DNA of 64,000 bases from Torreya grandis (lineage: Eukaryota; Streptophyta; Pinopsida; Cupressales; Taxaceae). A program made the translations under genes and the position numbers. Below, one piece after another: positions 35,522-48,640 of this stretch. Under the pieces are notes generated by a model. That model saw only the letters and a program-made list of their open reading frames with translations. It was not told the origin of the DNA and did not search any database. Location: the NCBI GenBank assembly GCA_037957365.1, contig JARHVA010001174.1:2223501-2287500 (forward strand), given 5' to 3'. Position 1 is the stretch's first letter. Each line of letters opens with the position of its first letter.

Positions 35522-37193
35522 ATGGCTGAGTATGGAGAGAATTTTTACTTTACACCTCCTTATAAATAGTATAATGATCCTTATTGGAAGTATAATGATC
35601 CTTATCAATAGTATAATGATACTTATAAACCCTCTGTTGATCCATACCAACACTATGTTGAGTCATATCAGTTCTAGTATGAGCCTAGATTCCCCCCATA
35701 TGACCCAAGCTATGCAAATGATCAACCTTATTATATGGACTGTTATCCTTCTTTCCCACACCAAGAGTTTAGTCAAGTTGTCCCTACTTCCTCCAATTTT
35801 TTTCATGAGTTAATGAAATTAGTAGAGTTGGAGAGGATAGAAACCCAATACAATCAAACTTATGTTCCATCTCCTACCTTGATTCAACCTTATCTTGCCT
35901 CTAACCTAGCCCAAGTTGTAACACACCATCAAGAGGAAACTTTTGGGTTTAGAATTCCAAGTTGGAAACAAGTGGTAGAGTCATGGGAGAAGAAAGACTA
36001 AGAATACCTAGATTGGGTAATTGAAGTTAAAGGAGAACCTTTGCCTATATAAGCTCCATTAATCCTTTCCCAAGAACCTCAAACATTTACATCATAGAGG
36101 TAAATCCAAGAACACATCCAAATAAGGAAGAAGTGCTTGTTGAGGAGGTTAAAGATCAAAGCAATTAGAATTTGAGAGATTGATTGGTCAGTTGAAGGAG
36201 AAGAATGAGGAAACCTTTAAAAACTTTTATTTTCCCTCTTTCCAAGACCCCATATATAATCCTATTGTACTCAAAATCCAAAGCTTCAAGAGTGCCTATC
36301 CAATCCAAAATCTTATTCATGAGAATGAGAAACCCATATTTGAAGAATAACCTATTATATGGAGGGTAGATAAAGAGTTTACAGCTAAAGAAGATGACTC
36401 TTCAAGTGAGTATAATGAAGAGATCACCATTGGCATCTTTCTTCACAAAGGAAAGGTAAATCAATCTTTTAGGTATGTTCTTGGTGAGAAGGTTAAAGAA
36501 GTCGCATCAATTGAAGCTAGTGAATTTTTTAGAGGTTGTTTCACAAGAATAAGTCATGTTCCCAAGCTTGTGGAGCCTCAAAATGAACATGAAGAGGAAA
36601 ATCCTAAAGGTAGGCAAAGTTAAGGCTTGAATGAAAGTGTGATGGTCCCTATTGAACAAGAAAGTTATGATCATTTGTGGTAGTAGTACCTTAATATTTG
36701 TAATGAGTTTAAGACTTTTTTCAGCCCTGTATCTTCTAACGAAGACATTTATAGAGTGGCTACCAAGATTGGGAAACATACTCAAGACCATGCTTAAGAA
36801 GATGCTAGTCAAAGCATACCCATAAAAGGCCATGAGGAAGTTTGGAAACAAAATTTGGATAATATTAAAGTATTTGAACAACTTGAAATAGTTGTCAAGT
36901 TATATGACATTATTGAAAATGTCATGAAGGACTAAGAGCAATGTCTCAGGGAGCCAATAGGGGCTAAGGTGGCAATTTTTCCCATAAATGAAAACATGAC
37001 TACTCTTGAAGGCACTTTCAAGGTTGGAGATAAAAATGATGTGAGCATAAAACCACAAGAGGAATATGTCTACATTGGAGATATATTTGTTCCATTTGAT
37101 CCAATGGATGTTTTGGGTTTGATTACTAGTCATGAAGGCCATGAACATGCCAATAGCTCAAGAGGTATGGTATATCTCTCACATCACAAGTAA
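35522..37193 (+). pseudogene. Element B single decayed ORF, unknown product
   Basis: A plus-strand frame starts at ATG 35522 (MAEYGENFYFTPPYK) and is readable, with one or two shifts near 36100-36200, to the stop at 37191-37193, about 550 codons. The N-terminus is rich in Tyr, Pro and Gln, with an imperfect YNDPYxx repeat three times (35567-35625). A middle part reads PSWKQVVESWEKKD. A later part is acidic (FTAKEDDSSSEYNEEITIGI). The last part (ATKIGKHTQDHA, EYVYIGDIFVPFDPMDVLGL) is fully open for 75 codons. Internal stops are mostly TAG or TAA where Gln codons would fit. I see no zinc knuckle, protease or polymerase motif. A Gag-like role is possible from position and composition only. Confidence 0.5.
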
Positions 37194-37579
37194 GTTTCCA
37201 GTAGACTCTATCTATCAAAGGCCAATTTTCTCATATGCAGCCAAGAATATTTTGTAAGTTTTCCTTTTGATCTAGGTAGATCAGACCTTGGAGGTTAGTT
37301 TTACATAGTAGTTACTCATGTTTTGTCTTCCCTAAATGCTTCTTAGCATAGTGTGTGTCTTATTTGGTATGTTGCTTTGTTGTGTGTGTTATCCTTTGAT
37401 TTATTATGTGTGTTGAGTTATTATCATCTATCCCTTCATTTTTTTAAAGGCATTTATAGCCCTTTTGTTATCTCATATCAGCTTGAAGTGATGATAGGTG
37501 ACTCCATAGCCGAATGGACTAGTAAGGCTATTGGTCTAGGGTGCTTATCAAGCAATCACCCCCTAGAGGTCACCATGAA
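37194..37579 (+). other. Element B 3' leader to LTR, no gene
   Basis: The 386 bp between the decayed ORF and the second LTR. The expected polypurine tract is not evident; the bases before TGTTGGAAAA are mixed. Confidence 0.4.
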
Positions 37580-38468
37580 TGTTGGAAAAGTTTTCCACCA
37601 TTTACCCTTAGCATGTTCAAACTGATGTTGATTCATTTTAAGTGGTCCTTTTGTGTCAAACTCCCTTCAAATGGCATGTTTAGCATTGTTTAAGGTTTCT
37701 TGTGTGAGTTAAGGTTTATGTCAGATATAAGAAGCCTAATGCCATGTCATGAGTCTTTTAAGTTGTAAGAGGGTGTTAATGAGATATCATGATGAAAATC
37801 AAGGTTAAATCCTTTATTTGAGGTCAAATATGGTCTATAGATTATTTTGGAGAAACTAAGGTATTTTTGGAGAGTTTAAGGTTTCCTTTGCTTTGTCTTA
37901 TATTGCTTATTGCAATATTGTAATATAACGCTTTGAAATAATAACAAATGTGAGGACCTAATTTTATGTATAAGGGTGAAAGGGGTATTTTATTTCATTT
38001 ATCACTTGTTTCATAACATATTACATGTAACTTGTCTGTACGTATGTCTAAGATGTTATAAAACTCCTTTTCCAACATTGGAGTACATTTGAAATTACCT
38101 TATCATTTATAATGTTCAAACAAAGCATAATGAAGAATGGACAGGGAAAATAAGGTGAAGATTCTCTTGGTACATTACACCAACACCATACAAGCCAAGA
38201 GAGACTCCATTATCACCTAGTTCAGTAGTTACAATAGATTTTTTTAACAATATGCAAGTTTCTTAAAGAAAGAGGGTCTGTAAAGGTCTCATTTAAAGGG
38301 TTTTCAAGTTGAATATGGTATTATAATAATATACAAGGCTTAATCTATCTTGACCAATCTCAAACCATGCTTAATAAGAAGTTACAGGTCTAGGAAATAT
38401 AAAAACCTCTCAACTTCATCATCGAACCCTTGGCAAGCTTGTAAGGGTCAATTTCAAACATTCAATAT
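37580..38468 (+). repeat. 3' LTR of element B, left part
   Basis: Begins TGTTGGAAAAG and matches 32248-33138 closely up to TTCAATAT, where element C enters. The match resumes at 52804. Confidence 0.8.
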
Positions 38469-39629
38469 TGTAGAAAAAGAGTTATGTTGTCTTAGTCAAT
38501 TCTTGGTTTAATTTGACTAGGAACAAGCATGGGATACTCCCTTTGTGCTTAACATTTGAATACTTGGATGCACTGACATCAATCCACATAAAACACAGAC
38601 CTTATGTGCTCACCCAAAGTGTAATTTACAAGGAATCAGGGCCCGTATTGGGCTAGTTATGCCATGGCATGAGACTTCAATTAGGGGACTTGATCAATTT
38701 AAATAAATATTTAGGTAGATCCATAGGTGCAAGCCTTTTGTGGACTAATCCTAGTGTCATATGGGTGTAATCCTTTCATGGACTAAGCCTAGTGTCATAT
38801 AGGTTCTTGAAGGGTCAAAAGGATATTTTCACTCAAACTACTCATGCTAGACACATGATCCTAACAAGGAATAAGAATAATTGGCACATAACCTATACTC
38901 ATTCTCTATGCAAAATAAAGATTACATCATCAAAGTTTATAGGGACTCCATTAAAGAAGTGAACTAGTAGCATGCATGAACATTACCTAACATAATTGTA
39001 TTTAAAATACAACATTACCACCATTACAAATTCCATTATTAATGAAAAAGACACATAAACTAGACACATTATATATTAATTCAATAACCTTCATCATTAA
39101 TTATAGTTCAAAACATAGTATATGTTCATATCATAACACTAAACAACCCAAAGGATCATAGATGAGCTTGGGTACTTATAAAGGCAACATTTATGGATTC
39201 TATATGATTCTTAAGCCTAAAGGCTATCAAAGTAATGTCTAAAGACGATTCATTTTGATATAACTTCATTACAATTCTTCATCTCTACTATTATTGCTAG
39301 CTCAAGCTCCTTAAATAACCTTTGGGAGAATCTTCACTAGGGTAGAAGGTACATGTTGAGTGTTGAGCTACAACTTGGTGATCATACCCATCAATTCCAT
39401 AACCTCATGAAATCTGAATTTTAGTCACCATGTCTTGTCAATCCTAGAAGATGCCCTAAAAATATGGGAGATAGTTAGTCACCTACCAGTTGGCACAAGA
39501 TACGTGCTACACCCTCCAGCTAGAGCCAAAATGCCAAATAGGCTAACCACTACATAAAACAATTCCTTCTCACCTATATAGATGTCTTATTGGCATAAAT
39601 ACTTTACTTAATGAGTTAGGGGCCCAACA
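38469..39629 (-). repeat. 3' LTR of element C (left copy)
   Basis: 1161 bp. On the minus strand it begins TGTTGGGCCCC and ends CTTTTTCTACA, canonical TG..CA. It matches 51558-52803 with many substitutions, and lacks the 82-bp duplication found there. On the minus strand the sequence next to its start is only weakly purine-rich, so the polypurine tract has eroded. Confidence 0.85.
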
Positions 39630-39649
39630 TTACTTGATACAAAAACTTT

Positions 39650-42600
39650 AGTCCATCTTCAAACTAGGTTGTCATGATCTTGGGAGTGAAGAATTTGGGT
39701 GCATTCTCTTTCAGTTTGGTACTAAAGTCTTCAAAGCCCTTAATATTGATCTTGATTTCTTTGGTGGTACTATCTATCTTAGGGGATGTAGTAGTGAATG
39801 TAAGCACACACATTTTCTCTAGATCCTTATGGAAGGCCTTGACATTGGCTTTTACCTTTCCACACTTCTATCTAGGATTGCTCCTTGCTCATAGGCCTTA
39901 GTCTATAGAGAATGAAAGAGTGCTTCCAAGTTCTAATCTTGATCCTTGATCTAGCTACTAAGTGCATTCATACTACCCATAATTTGTGCTCACTATGACC
40001 TATTTGTTGAGTACACTTATGTCATCAACTTTTCCTTCTCTTCCTTTGCTTGTGTTAGGTCCATGTTTATAATTGAGGCTTGGTTAGAGAAGCTTACGAA
40101 AATGGCATATGCTACTTCTATACCCTCCTATAATTTAGTGAACATGTATTATACCCCTTAGATCTTATCAGCTAGCTCTTTCTATAGTGTGATGTTGGGA
40201 TCTTCTTATTTTTCTTGTGTCATCTTGGGTTTTAACTTTGGGAGCATTTGCTCTACCAACACATAGATTTTGTTGACCTCTAAAAGGTATGAAGTATCGA
40301 CACTGACCAAAAGAGATGGTTTGGATACCTATACATGCTCATAAAGTTGTTAGAGCTAAAATTTGTTGGCCTTAGCCTCATCCTTAGCTTCTTTAAGGAG
40401 CTTTTTGCATTTTCGCACCTTATTGTCATTGATGATGTTTTGGCATGCAACTTCTATGGCCATCATGATCAGTGTATTCCCAAATTGGAGTGGCTTCATT
40501 GCATGAGGATTAATAATGAGGGATTCCTACCCCTCATCAAGCTCTTCCAAGATTGAAGTAGCCTCCATAGGAACCTCAAATGGGGGCTCATGTATGTATT
40601 GGTCTAGAACAAATGAGAGTTATTTTTGCATCTTGATCATGGTGGATTTGGGGGGCATAGTGTCATAAATATAGAGATCTTCCTCCACCCAATTCTTCTA
40701 CATTATCTATCTTATATTTAACTCCTTGTAATCCTTCTCAATGATGGATTTTTATATTTTTACTTCTTCCTCTTCACTGATGCCACTGCTCTCTTTGGTT
40801 CTCTATTCATAAGACTCACTTGTTTGATCCTTGGGGGTTTCTTCCTTGGACTTCTCCCCCTCATCCATTTCTTCATCCTAAGGTTTCTCAATACTCGCCT
40901 CTAGGTAAATTCCTTCGATGCCAGCATTGATTTTTTATTGTTGGGGTTCCTCTACTATTTATGTTTGTTATTACATTTCACCATTATCACCTTATTTTTA
41001 TTCAATCGCCCCTTCACTACTTGGGTGTGCATTTTGTATAGCTTCTTCTACCTTCTTGGTGGGGTCACTTAGAACTTGCCTGAACATTTCAATTGTTGGT
41101 CCTACACTTGTAGGAACCTTCAAGGCCTTTTTCTCTAACTTGGCCAATTTATTTTCTTGATCAAGTCTCTGTTTCTCTTCAAACACCAATGCCTTATTGA
41201 TGTCCTCCTTTCTTAATCCCATTTTATTCCAAGCCACTCTTTTCTCCTTGACTATTTTTGGAGGTAGTGTGGAGGATTTTTCATTGGATGTGGGGCTTGT
41301 CGGTTCCTCTATTTCCTCAAGAGAATCATTCATGATGATTTGTATGGCTTCTTATATTCTTGGTGCTTGGCTCCTCTTCTTCTTATTTTATCTACATGAT
41401 ATAGGTCCCTACTTAGTCTTCTTTAGTTTCCTCCTCTATTATGGGAATGAGGGTTTCCTCTTTCTACATCTCTACAAGAGTTATATTAAGGAATGCAATA
41501 GGTCCCTTGGTATTTTTATTGTGATTCTTATTGGAAGAAGCACTCTCTTGTATGAAAGTCACACACTTCTTTGGAGTTGGGGTGCAATTAGTTCTTTGGA
41601 GGTAATATTTAACTAAATGTGCCCTATGATCTCTTTAAGCTTCTCACCCTATTTTATTTGGAGTGTCTTTTCTTGTAGCTTTGATGTAGGATTCCCTTTA
41701 TCATTGAATAGGAAGGGGTGATAATCATATTTTCTAAGAATTCCACCCTTCTTGCATAGCTTCATTTTATAGTAAAGCTTAAAGATCCTTCCATTTATTA
41801 TCATTTTATAGATGAGATGGATGTCTATCCTATCAATGCCATCTTCCTCACTTTGGTGACCTTGGCTATGGGGTGCACAAAATGGTAACTCATCCTGCTC
41901 CTATCTTGATCCATGATCTTGACTAGGATATCAAGTTATTGTACGTTGGAGATTCTCCTTAGCACCACCATGAAATACTTGGTTGAGAATTCATATGGCA
42001 ACTAGAGCCACCCTAACAAGTTCCCATCTATGAGTGTTAGACACACCGTGTAGAAGTGATGCATCATGAAAAAGGTTACCATTCCCACCAATTATTGGGC
42101 AAGTTCTTGAGGGATGCACCACTCCTTCCCAAATTATTTTATATACCTATCACACCACCCTTACACCCTAGTCTTGTACTTATGCAAGAAGCTAGGTGGG
42201 TAAATGATGTCTTGGTACTTCATCATAGGGGACTTGTGGTTGGGTGGGAACACCCATAGGTGGTCATCATTACCATTTGGCACACCTATCTCCTCCATCA
42301 CTATCAAAATCAACATATACCCCCATCAAAAGGTTTTGTGTGCTTAGTGGCACTCTTGCACATTATTAATAATCTCCTTAAAACTAAATTTAGATATGTT
42401 TAATTTCACACCTTGCACTATGTGGTGGGTAATACACAAGAAGGTCTTGATAATGTTAGACCATTGGCCACTAGGGCATAGTTTAGAGATAGCCAAGTGT
42501 GTTGCTACCCTTGTGCCTAGGTCTTGTATGTCCTTGATGGGGAATGTAAACCCTAAATTATAGTAAAGTAGGAGCTTTGTAACCCTTTTAACCTCTATTT

Positions 42601-43300
42601 CATCATTCATAATCTCACATATGTCTTTCATTATGCTAGGTAGTCTCATGATTCTATTAATGAAGCTCATCAAGATCTTCATGTGCTATCCTATGAAGTA
42701 AAATTGGCCACCATGTACTTGTGAGAAAAGGAACTACACCAAGTCTTCCAAATTACCAATCCCTGGTAGCTCAAAAAGTTATATTGTACCTAATGTTACC
42801 AATTTTTCTTTGATATAGACATTGAAGAGTGTGACACCTACCTTTGTCTTCTTCCCCGTGTCTACCATCTAGTCCTAGTTTAATTCTTACATGTTGCTCC
42901 TTGTTCTATGGTTTTAATCCTTGAGCTTGCATATGTGCATAAATGACACCCACTTCTCCCCCATCATGACCTTGGGGGGAATTGAATTTATCTATAGGCA
43001 AGATTTTCACTTGCTTCTAGATCTACTTCCATGATGATTATGCCTTCCACCATCTACACCTCCCATTTAATGGCGGCTACTTCTTTTACTACTCATGCTT
43101 TCATCATATCCTTTTGTGCCTATGGTGGAATTGTGCTTAGAATTTTCTTTCCCATCCTAAATTTGTTAATGTTAAATCATGGTTGGTTAATCTTACCAAA
43201 TCCCAAAATTGTGCTTATCACTTCTTCATAGTCACAAGAATTGTGATTGTGTGTTCAGCTCTCAAGTTTCCTACATTATAATGGTAACTTGGTCATTCTA
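39650..43300 (-). pseudogene. Element C long sense ORF after integrase, unknown product
   Basis: One minus-strand frame reads coherently for long stretches with stops almost only where Gln (or Arg, Trp) would fit. From 42682 to 42344 it is fully open (MKILMSFINRIMRLPSIMKD, TRVATHLAISKLCPSGQWSN). From 41333 to 40998 it is open and highly charged (KRVAWNKMGLRKEDINKALV, EEKQRLDQENKLAKLEKKAL), likely coiled coil. Left of 40998 the same frame goes on past stops, acidic and Lys-rich, to about 39800. The original protein may have exceeded 900 residues. It is in the position of the env-like ORF of Athila elements, but I see neither signal peptide nor clear transmembrane segment and do not recognise a family. 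Plus-strand ORFs here are mirror images of this frame. Confidence 0.5.
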
Positions 43301-44319
43301 TAGAACTTATGCTACCCTGTTTCTCTATCAATTTCTCTCCACTCACCTTCTTTTCAACTCAAAGTGGAATGAAATCTCTTTATTGTTCACTCATTCTTGC
43401 TTGGGGGTTATGGATGATTGGTTTTCTCTTTGGTATCAATTTATAGGTTTAATGGCTTTGACTCTTTGCTCTACTCAAAGTCTTCAAAATAACAATAACC
43501 CTGCTACCTTAGCCATATATTCCTTTATACTATGTTTTTAGATACCTCATTAATGGCTAGCATCATGGGGATTTCTTGAAATATATTAAACCCTTGAAAT
43601 CTTCTAAAATATGCTATTAACTACTCATTTATTGTGGATCTTTATGTTTCTATTACTGTAGCATTAACTTTGCTAATAGTTTATTTGGTGAAGTGATAGG
43701 TGATTCAAATGATCACTTCCTACTGACCATGGGTGGGTGCCAACTATTTTGATGGTCATTATCTTATGATTTTTTTCAAATTGGCATGACCTTCACCATT
43801 ATTATGGTAACCTGGGTGTAATGCTTCATATGCGCATGATTTAACATCCTCAGTTCCATCTCTTCTCAGTGTTGTGCTTATTTTCAAGTGTGCCTATCTT
43901 TCTTGGTCAATTTATGTATGATTTCATGTCTCTTTCTTTGGCCTTCCCTACCCCATACAAATCCTTTCACTGGTCCTCCAAAACCTCTTTGTTTCTTCTT
44001 GATTTATTTCACATGAACACCTTGTGCACCTTCCTTTGTCATTTTGTACTTATAATTATTTGAATCTAGAAACTGTGCATGTGCCCAAGAACTTATGTGT
44101 CTAGCCTTAGGCACTTAAAAAGTGACCATGCTCAACTCACCTAATTGGATTTATGCATGTGTTAGAAGAGTTCCCTTGTGGGCCTGAAAGCACCATGCTT
44201 ATTCACTCAACATAAAAGAAAAAAACATAAGGACATATTTTGTCTTACACCAAATTTTATTATGGTTAAAATTAAGCAACCAACTTGTGACTAGGAATTT
44301 AGTATCAAATGGAACAATC

Positions 44320-45325
44320 ACCATCCTAGTGACTATATAGCTTCAATTTGTTATCATTGAAATACCTAGGGAGAATTTCACCCATCAACATGCACAAATT
44401 ACATGCACTAGTCTCCAATATATTATGGATGATATAATGTCCCATCCATCAAATCTACAACTTTCTTAGGTGCTTGAGGTACTTAGAGTCATATATTAAG
44501 ACCAATGCACCTTTTATAAATAATTTTCACTTAATGTGCTTATCATGCCATTAATTTTGGCATGCTTTTTTATCTATTGGCTCCATTGTGCTTGGGTGCA
44601 TATCTCATCTAAGCACTCCAAGTCTTTCAGGCATGTGCTTAAAGACTCTTGGTCACCCAATCGACTAATATGTGCAATGCATAATGAGGGAACTAATAAT
44701 TCCATACGTATAATGGAATCTACACCAAACACCAATTGAAATGGTGTAGCCTTTTTTAGGTACTTATATGTAGTGTGATAGGCCCACAATACTACTGACA
44801 CATGGTCATCCCAATCTTTATGACCAATATCACATATTTTTGTGAGGTACATCCCCAATATTTTATTAAATGCTTCTACAGTACCATTCATTTGGTGATG
44901 GTAAGGTGTCATTGTATGGTGTGCCACCATATATTTAGTTAGTAAGATCTAAATGATTTCTATGATAAAGTGTGTACCATAGTCATTAGTTAAGCTAAGA
45001 AAGCATCCATAGTGATTGATGATATTCTACTAGATAAATCTTGCTATGGTGGTAGCTGTATAATATTTGATCAGTACTGCTTTAGCCCACTTGGTGAAGT
45101 AATCTATGTAGCTAGAATGTATCATGCACTTATGTGCCTTGTAGTGGGAATAATAGGCCCAACAAAGTCAATGGTCCATTTTTATAATGGCACCTAGGCA
45201 AGGATGGGGATGAGAGGCATCTCATTCTAGTGGTTTGGTTTCTTATGCATTGGTAGATGTCACATGCTTTGGTGTACTCTTTTGTATCATGAAATAGTGT
45301 TGGCCACCACAAGTCTAATTATAGT
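44320..45325 (-). pseudogene. Element C integrase
   Basis: On the minus strand: MWWPTLFHDTKEYTKACDIY (from 45312) is the end of the zinc-binding region; KWTIDFVGPIIPTTRH keeps the first catalytic Asp (45167-45169); a degenerate NDYGTHF block holds the second; and TPYHHQMNGTVEAFNK (from about 44915) holds the Glu. Then come LWAYHTTYKYL, TPFQLVFGVDSI and LLVPSLCIAHIS. Past 44574 a shifted frame with VLIYDSKYLKHLRKL and KLKLYSH gives the C-terminal domain. The active-site residues are all still coded, but stops and at least three frame changes break the protein. Confidence 0.85.
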
Positions 45326-45649
45326 ACTTTTTTCACTATAACATCTCTAGTGTAATGGCCTCCTATAGTCCCATAATTTTCCTCTTGCAGTACTAAGTCT
45401 CAATCATGATCTAGGACACATCAGCACATGACCTCATTATGGCTCAACTTGTGTAGTTCCCCACCAATGAGTTAAAAATGGGTAGCATGAACTATGAGCT
45501 ACTTCTTCTCCTTAGTCATCATGGTTTGGGGAAAAAATCTAGAGGTTATAAATGTGGTAATCTTTGCCAAGTCTTTGGGAATGTGTTGGACCCTATAAAG
45601 TTGCACATCAGGTATATCATCTTTGATTGGTGTTGCCACATCACTGGAG

Positions 45650-46200
45650 TTAGGGTATGATAGATGATCTGGGTCTAATTTTTGTTTTCCAATCTTCATT
45701 ATGATAGAGAATTATAAATCTTGAAATAAAACAATCCATCAACAAATGCACCCATGTAGAATGGGTTTGTTTACTAGGTACTTAATCACTTTGTGATCAG
45801 TGAAAAAGATGAAGGGGGTCATCAAAAAATATTATCAAAACTTCTATAGGATATAGTCCATGGCAAACACCTTGCACTCAATTATGGTGTAGTTCTATTC
45901 TACCTTGGTTAGTTTTCTACTTATGAAGGAAATAGGATGATCCATTTTCCCCTTGTTTGGTTTTGCAAGAATGGCATCAATTTTTGAACCAGATGCATTG
46001 ACATGGATGTGGAAAGGAGTCACCCAGTTGGGAAGTTACAATATTGATGTAATTTCTAGTTTGATCTTTAGGGATTACAACATATCTTCCTGCATTATGC
46101 CCTATCAAATGAGCCATCCTTTTGTAATAAATCTTTTAATGGTGCCACAATCTTGGCATAGTTCCTTAAAAACTTCCTATAGTAACCACAATGTCCAATA
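45650..46200 (-). pseudogene. Element C RNase H
   Basis: The minus strand reads HIHVNASGSKIDAILAKPNK at about 45960-46020, HPISFISRKLTKVE, then YTIIECKVFAMDYIL with the Glu, FFTDHKVIKYLVNKP with the third acidic residue near 45790, and KLDPDHLSYP near 45660. This is the normal single gypsy RNase H. The following sequence goes straight into the integrase zinc region, with no second RNase H. Confidence 0.8.
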
Positions 46201-46990
46201 AATACATGAACATCTTTCTACATTGATGGGGTCTAGAGTTGAAGGATGATTGTAATCATTGTCAGATCAATGATCAGACCATCCTTGAAGATGATGTGCC
46301 CAAGAAAAGTGCCAAATGGTGTTGTAAAAACAAACTTATTAAGGTTCAATGAAATTTTTAACTACCTACACCTTTCAAACATAAGGCACAAGTTGTCATA
46401 TCAATACTTTACTAACCCATACACTATCCAATCATCTAAGTATACTTAGAAGAACTTGTGAATGAAGTCTTTGAAAGTGGTGATCACCACTCTGGATAAC
46501 ATGGTTAGTAAATTATTTAACCCAAATAGCATCATGTTGTAAGCAAAACAACCCCATTCAGTCATAAAGGTGGTTTTAATATTGTATTCCTCCTCAATTT
46601 GGACTTGACGGTATCCTAAGAACCCATCAGTAAAGGTGTATATATCATAACTTGTGATGACATCCAATACTTCATTGGTGAATGAAGTTAGAAAGGGGTT
46701 GGTTGTATAAGTGGTGTTCAATAGTCTATATTCAACACAAATCCAAATGTGCCCATCCTTTTTTATGTTGATGACCATGGGAATAACCTAGTTAGATTCC
46801 TACATTGGGTAGATGATGCATGTAGCTAGCATGTCATTGATCTCCATCTTAGCTTTGGTGTAAAGATTTGGGTTCATCTTGTAAGGCCACTTCTTTATTT
46901 GTCTTATGCCATCGAATAGTTTGATGTTCATCTTCCCAAGGGATGGGTGTGTGCCTTTCATATCTATATAGTTCGAAGGGAACAAGTCTT
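46200..46990 (-). pseudogene. Element C reverse transcriptase
   Basis: From 46985 on the minus strand: FPSNYIDMKGTHPSLGKMNI, KWPYKMNPNLYTKAKMEIND, then after a stop MVINIKKDGHIWICVEYRLL, LDVITSYDIYTFTDGFLGYR with the first catalytic Asp, TTFMTEWGCFAYNMMLFGLN, and, after one stop, VYLDDWIVYG with the YLDD motif near 46432-46443. The C-terminal connection (PFGTFLGHIIFKDGLIID) follows to about 46270. Two of the stops are TAA or TAG in place of likely Gln codons. The blocks are in order and nearly complete. Confidence 0.9.
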
Positions 46991-48225
46991 GGAATTATTT
47001 TAGGAGATCCATAATACATGTCAATTTTGTGTCAGACCAATACACACCTAGAGTGGTAATTTTTGGTTCCCCTTGAGAACTAATATCTACCTCGGTAGTT
47101 TTTAATGGCACTTGATAGGGTTCATTTTTGTCCTAGTGTGAATCCTCGACTCATCTACTACCCTTGGTTGTTTCTAATCAAAGATGGGTAGGGTCTTATA
47201 ATTTTGGGGTATTGTCCTCAACTTGGTACACTAACTTCCATTTACCTATAAAATTCTTATAGTTGTAGGCCTTTCATGTGTCATCATCTTCATCACTAGA
47301 GTCACTATTGAGAGTTTTCTCATCAAATAAGGTTGGGAGAGCTAACCCTTTTTCAATAAACATGTCTTTGATGTGTTTCTCCAACATTATAGTGTCCTCA
47401 AACACTAACCTTAAAACTACATGTATTAGATCAATAAATTTAAGGTTTTATGAAGAAAAAGAGAAGGTGTGAACAAACCACTCCTTATGGGCATCCCAAT
47501 TAGCTATCTCGTAGTGCATCTCATTGACTATGTACCATACCTGTGCCTAAGTCTTCAAGGTCCTATAGAAGGTGTGCACCCATAGATTCTTTGGGGCACT
47601 TTTACCATAAATAGTCCATGTTTCTTCACAAATATGTACATGTGCTATAAGGTTAGAGTCACTATGGTAGGTAGAGATGTTCAGGTCCTCATTACTCTTT
47701 TTGAATCTAGTGAAAATGGTTGCTTTCACATATTGCCAAGTTGGTAAACTAGGATTTTACACTACCCCCTAATGAGAGTGTTCTTCAATGTAGATATTAG
47801 TGCACCCATTCTATCTACCTCTTTTAGGATGTATAAATCAAGGTTATAGACATAGTCTTCCATTAGATTACTCCATTCATATCTTGGGAGCACTACAAGT
47901 TTACCCTTACCAAGGTAGAACACTCTTTTTCCACTTTTTCTTGGCACAAGGGACCCATATTTGAAGGCATGTTCAACCTGTATCTAACCTATATTTATTA
48001 GTTTTGGTGATTTTGTGTGCAACAAATAACACCATCGACTAATGGTATCATATGCTTCCTTGACCCATTGATCACAAGTAACATCAGTGGTGTCTGAGGC
48101 TAATTATCCATCCTCCCAAGAGAGGATTCCTTGATTATTTGGGTTTAGAGTCTCAGTGCCTTGTGTCATGATGTTATAGATGTGGTTGATCTCATATTTG
48201 ATGTCCATGATCTTGACATAGGGGG
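46991..48225 (-). pseudogene. Element C pol linker between protease and RT
   Basis: The minus strand stays coding-like between protease and RT: RVFYLGKGKLVVLPRYEWSN and VDRMGALISTLKNTLI (47762-47947), then about 47540-47720, then an acidic stretch ending SDSSDEDDDT near 47280. Several shifts occur. No enzyme motif is seen; it is a spacer of the polyprotein by position. Confidence 0.45.
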
Positions 48226-48229
48226 TCCT

Positions 48230-48640
48230 TGGTTATTTGAGAGGGTTATAACTACCCTCTCTTTTTCATTCTCAAATCTCATATAACACCTTCTGAAACA
48301 CATATATGCATTATTTGCATAATACCATGGCCTTCTTAGAAGTGCCATGTAGTTATCCTATTATGCTAACTCTATTACTTCAAAGTTAGATTGGAATTCA
48401 ACTCCCATGATATCTATAACTATGATCTTCAAAATTATAATAGGCTATGCCCATGTCTTATTATCCATGAAGAGTACACGAGGGGAAGGTATCAAGGCTA
48501 GCCTACCCATTTTCTCCCAAGTGTTCTTGGTCAAGATGTCAACCTCAATGCTTATGTCTACAAGAACTTCATAGATAGACCATCCATCAATAGTGACATC
48601 CACTAGGAGTTCTTGGTCATATTTAGCATTTTGTGTATGT
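48230..48640 (-). pseudogene. Element C protease-like domain
   Basis: The minus strand gives QELLVDVTIDGWSIYEVLVD, where retropepsins have a Val-Asp-Ser-Gly active site; here the Asp is kept but the next residues are Ile-Ser. It goes on ILTKNTWEKMGRLALIPSPR and ends MALLRRPWYYANNAYM (48348-48166), matching the YPALLGRPWYYANNA block of plant gypsy proteases. Two stops lie near 48365. Confidence 0.75.

Noticed and set aside
40335..41616. Plus-strand frames rich in Phe, Leu and Ser, which look like membrane proteins
   Set aside because: They are the complement of the Lys/Glu-rich minus-strand frame after the integrase of C. The hydrophobic look comes from reading GAA/AAG codons backwards.
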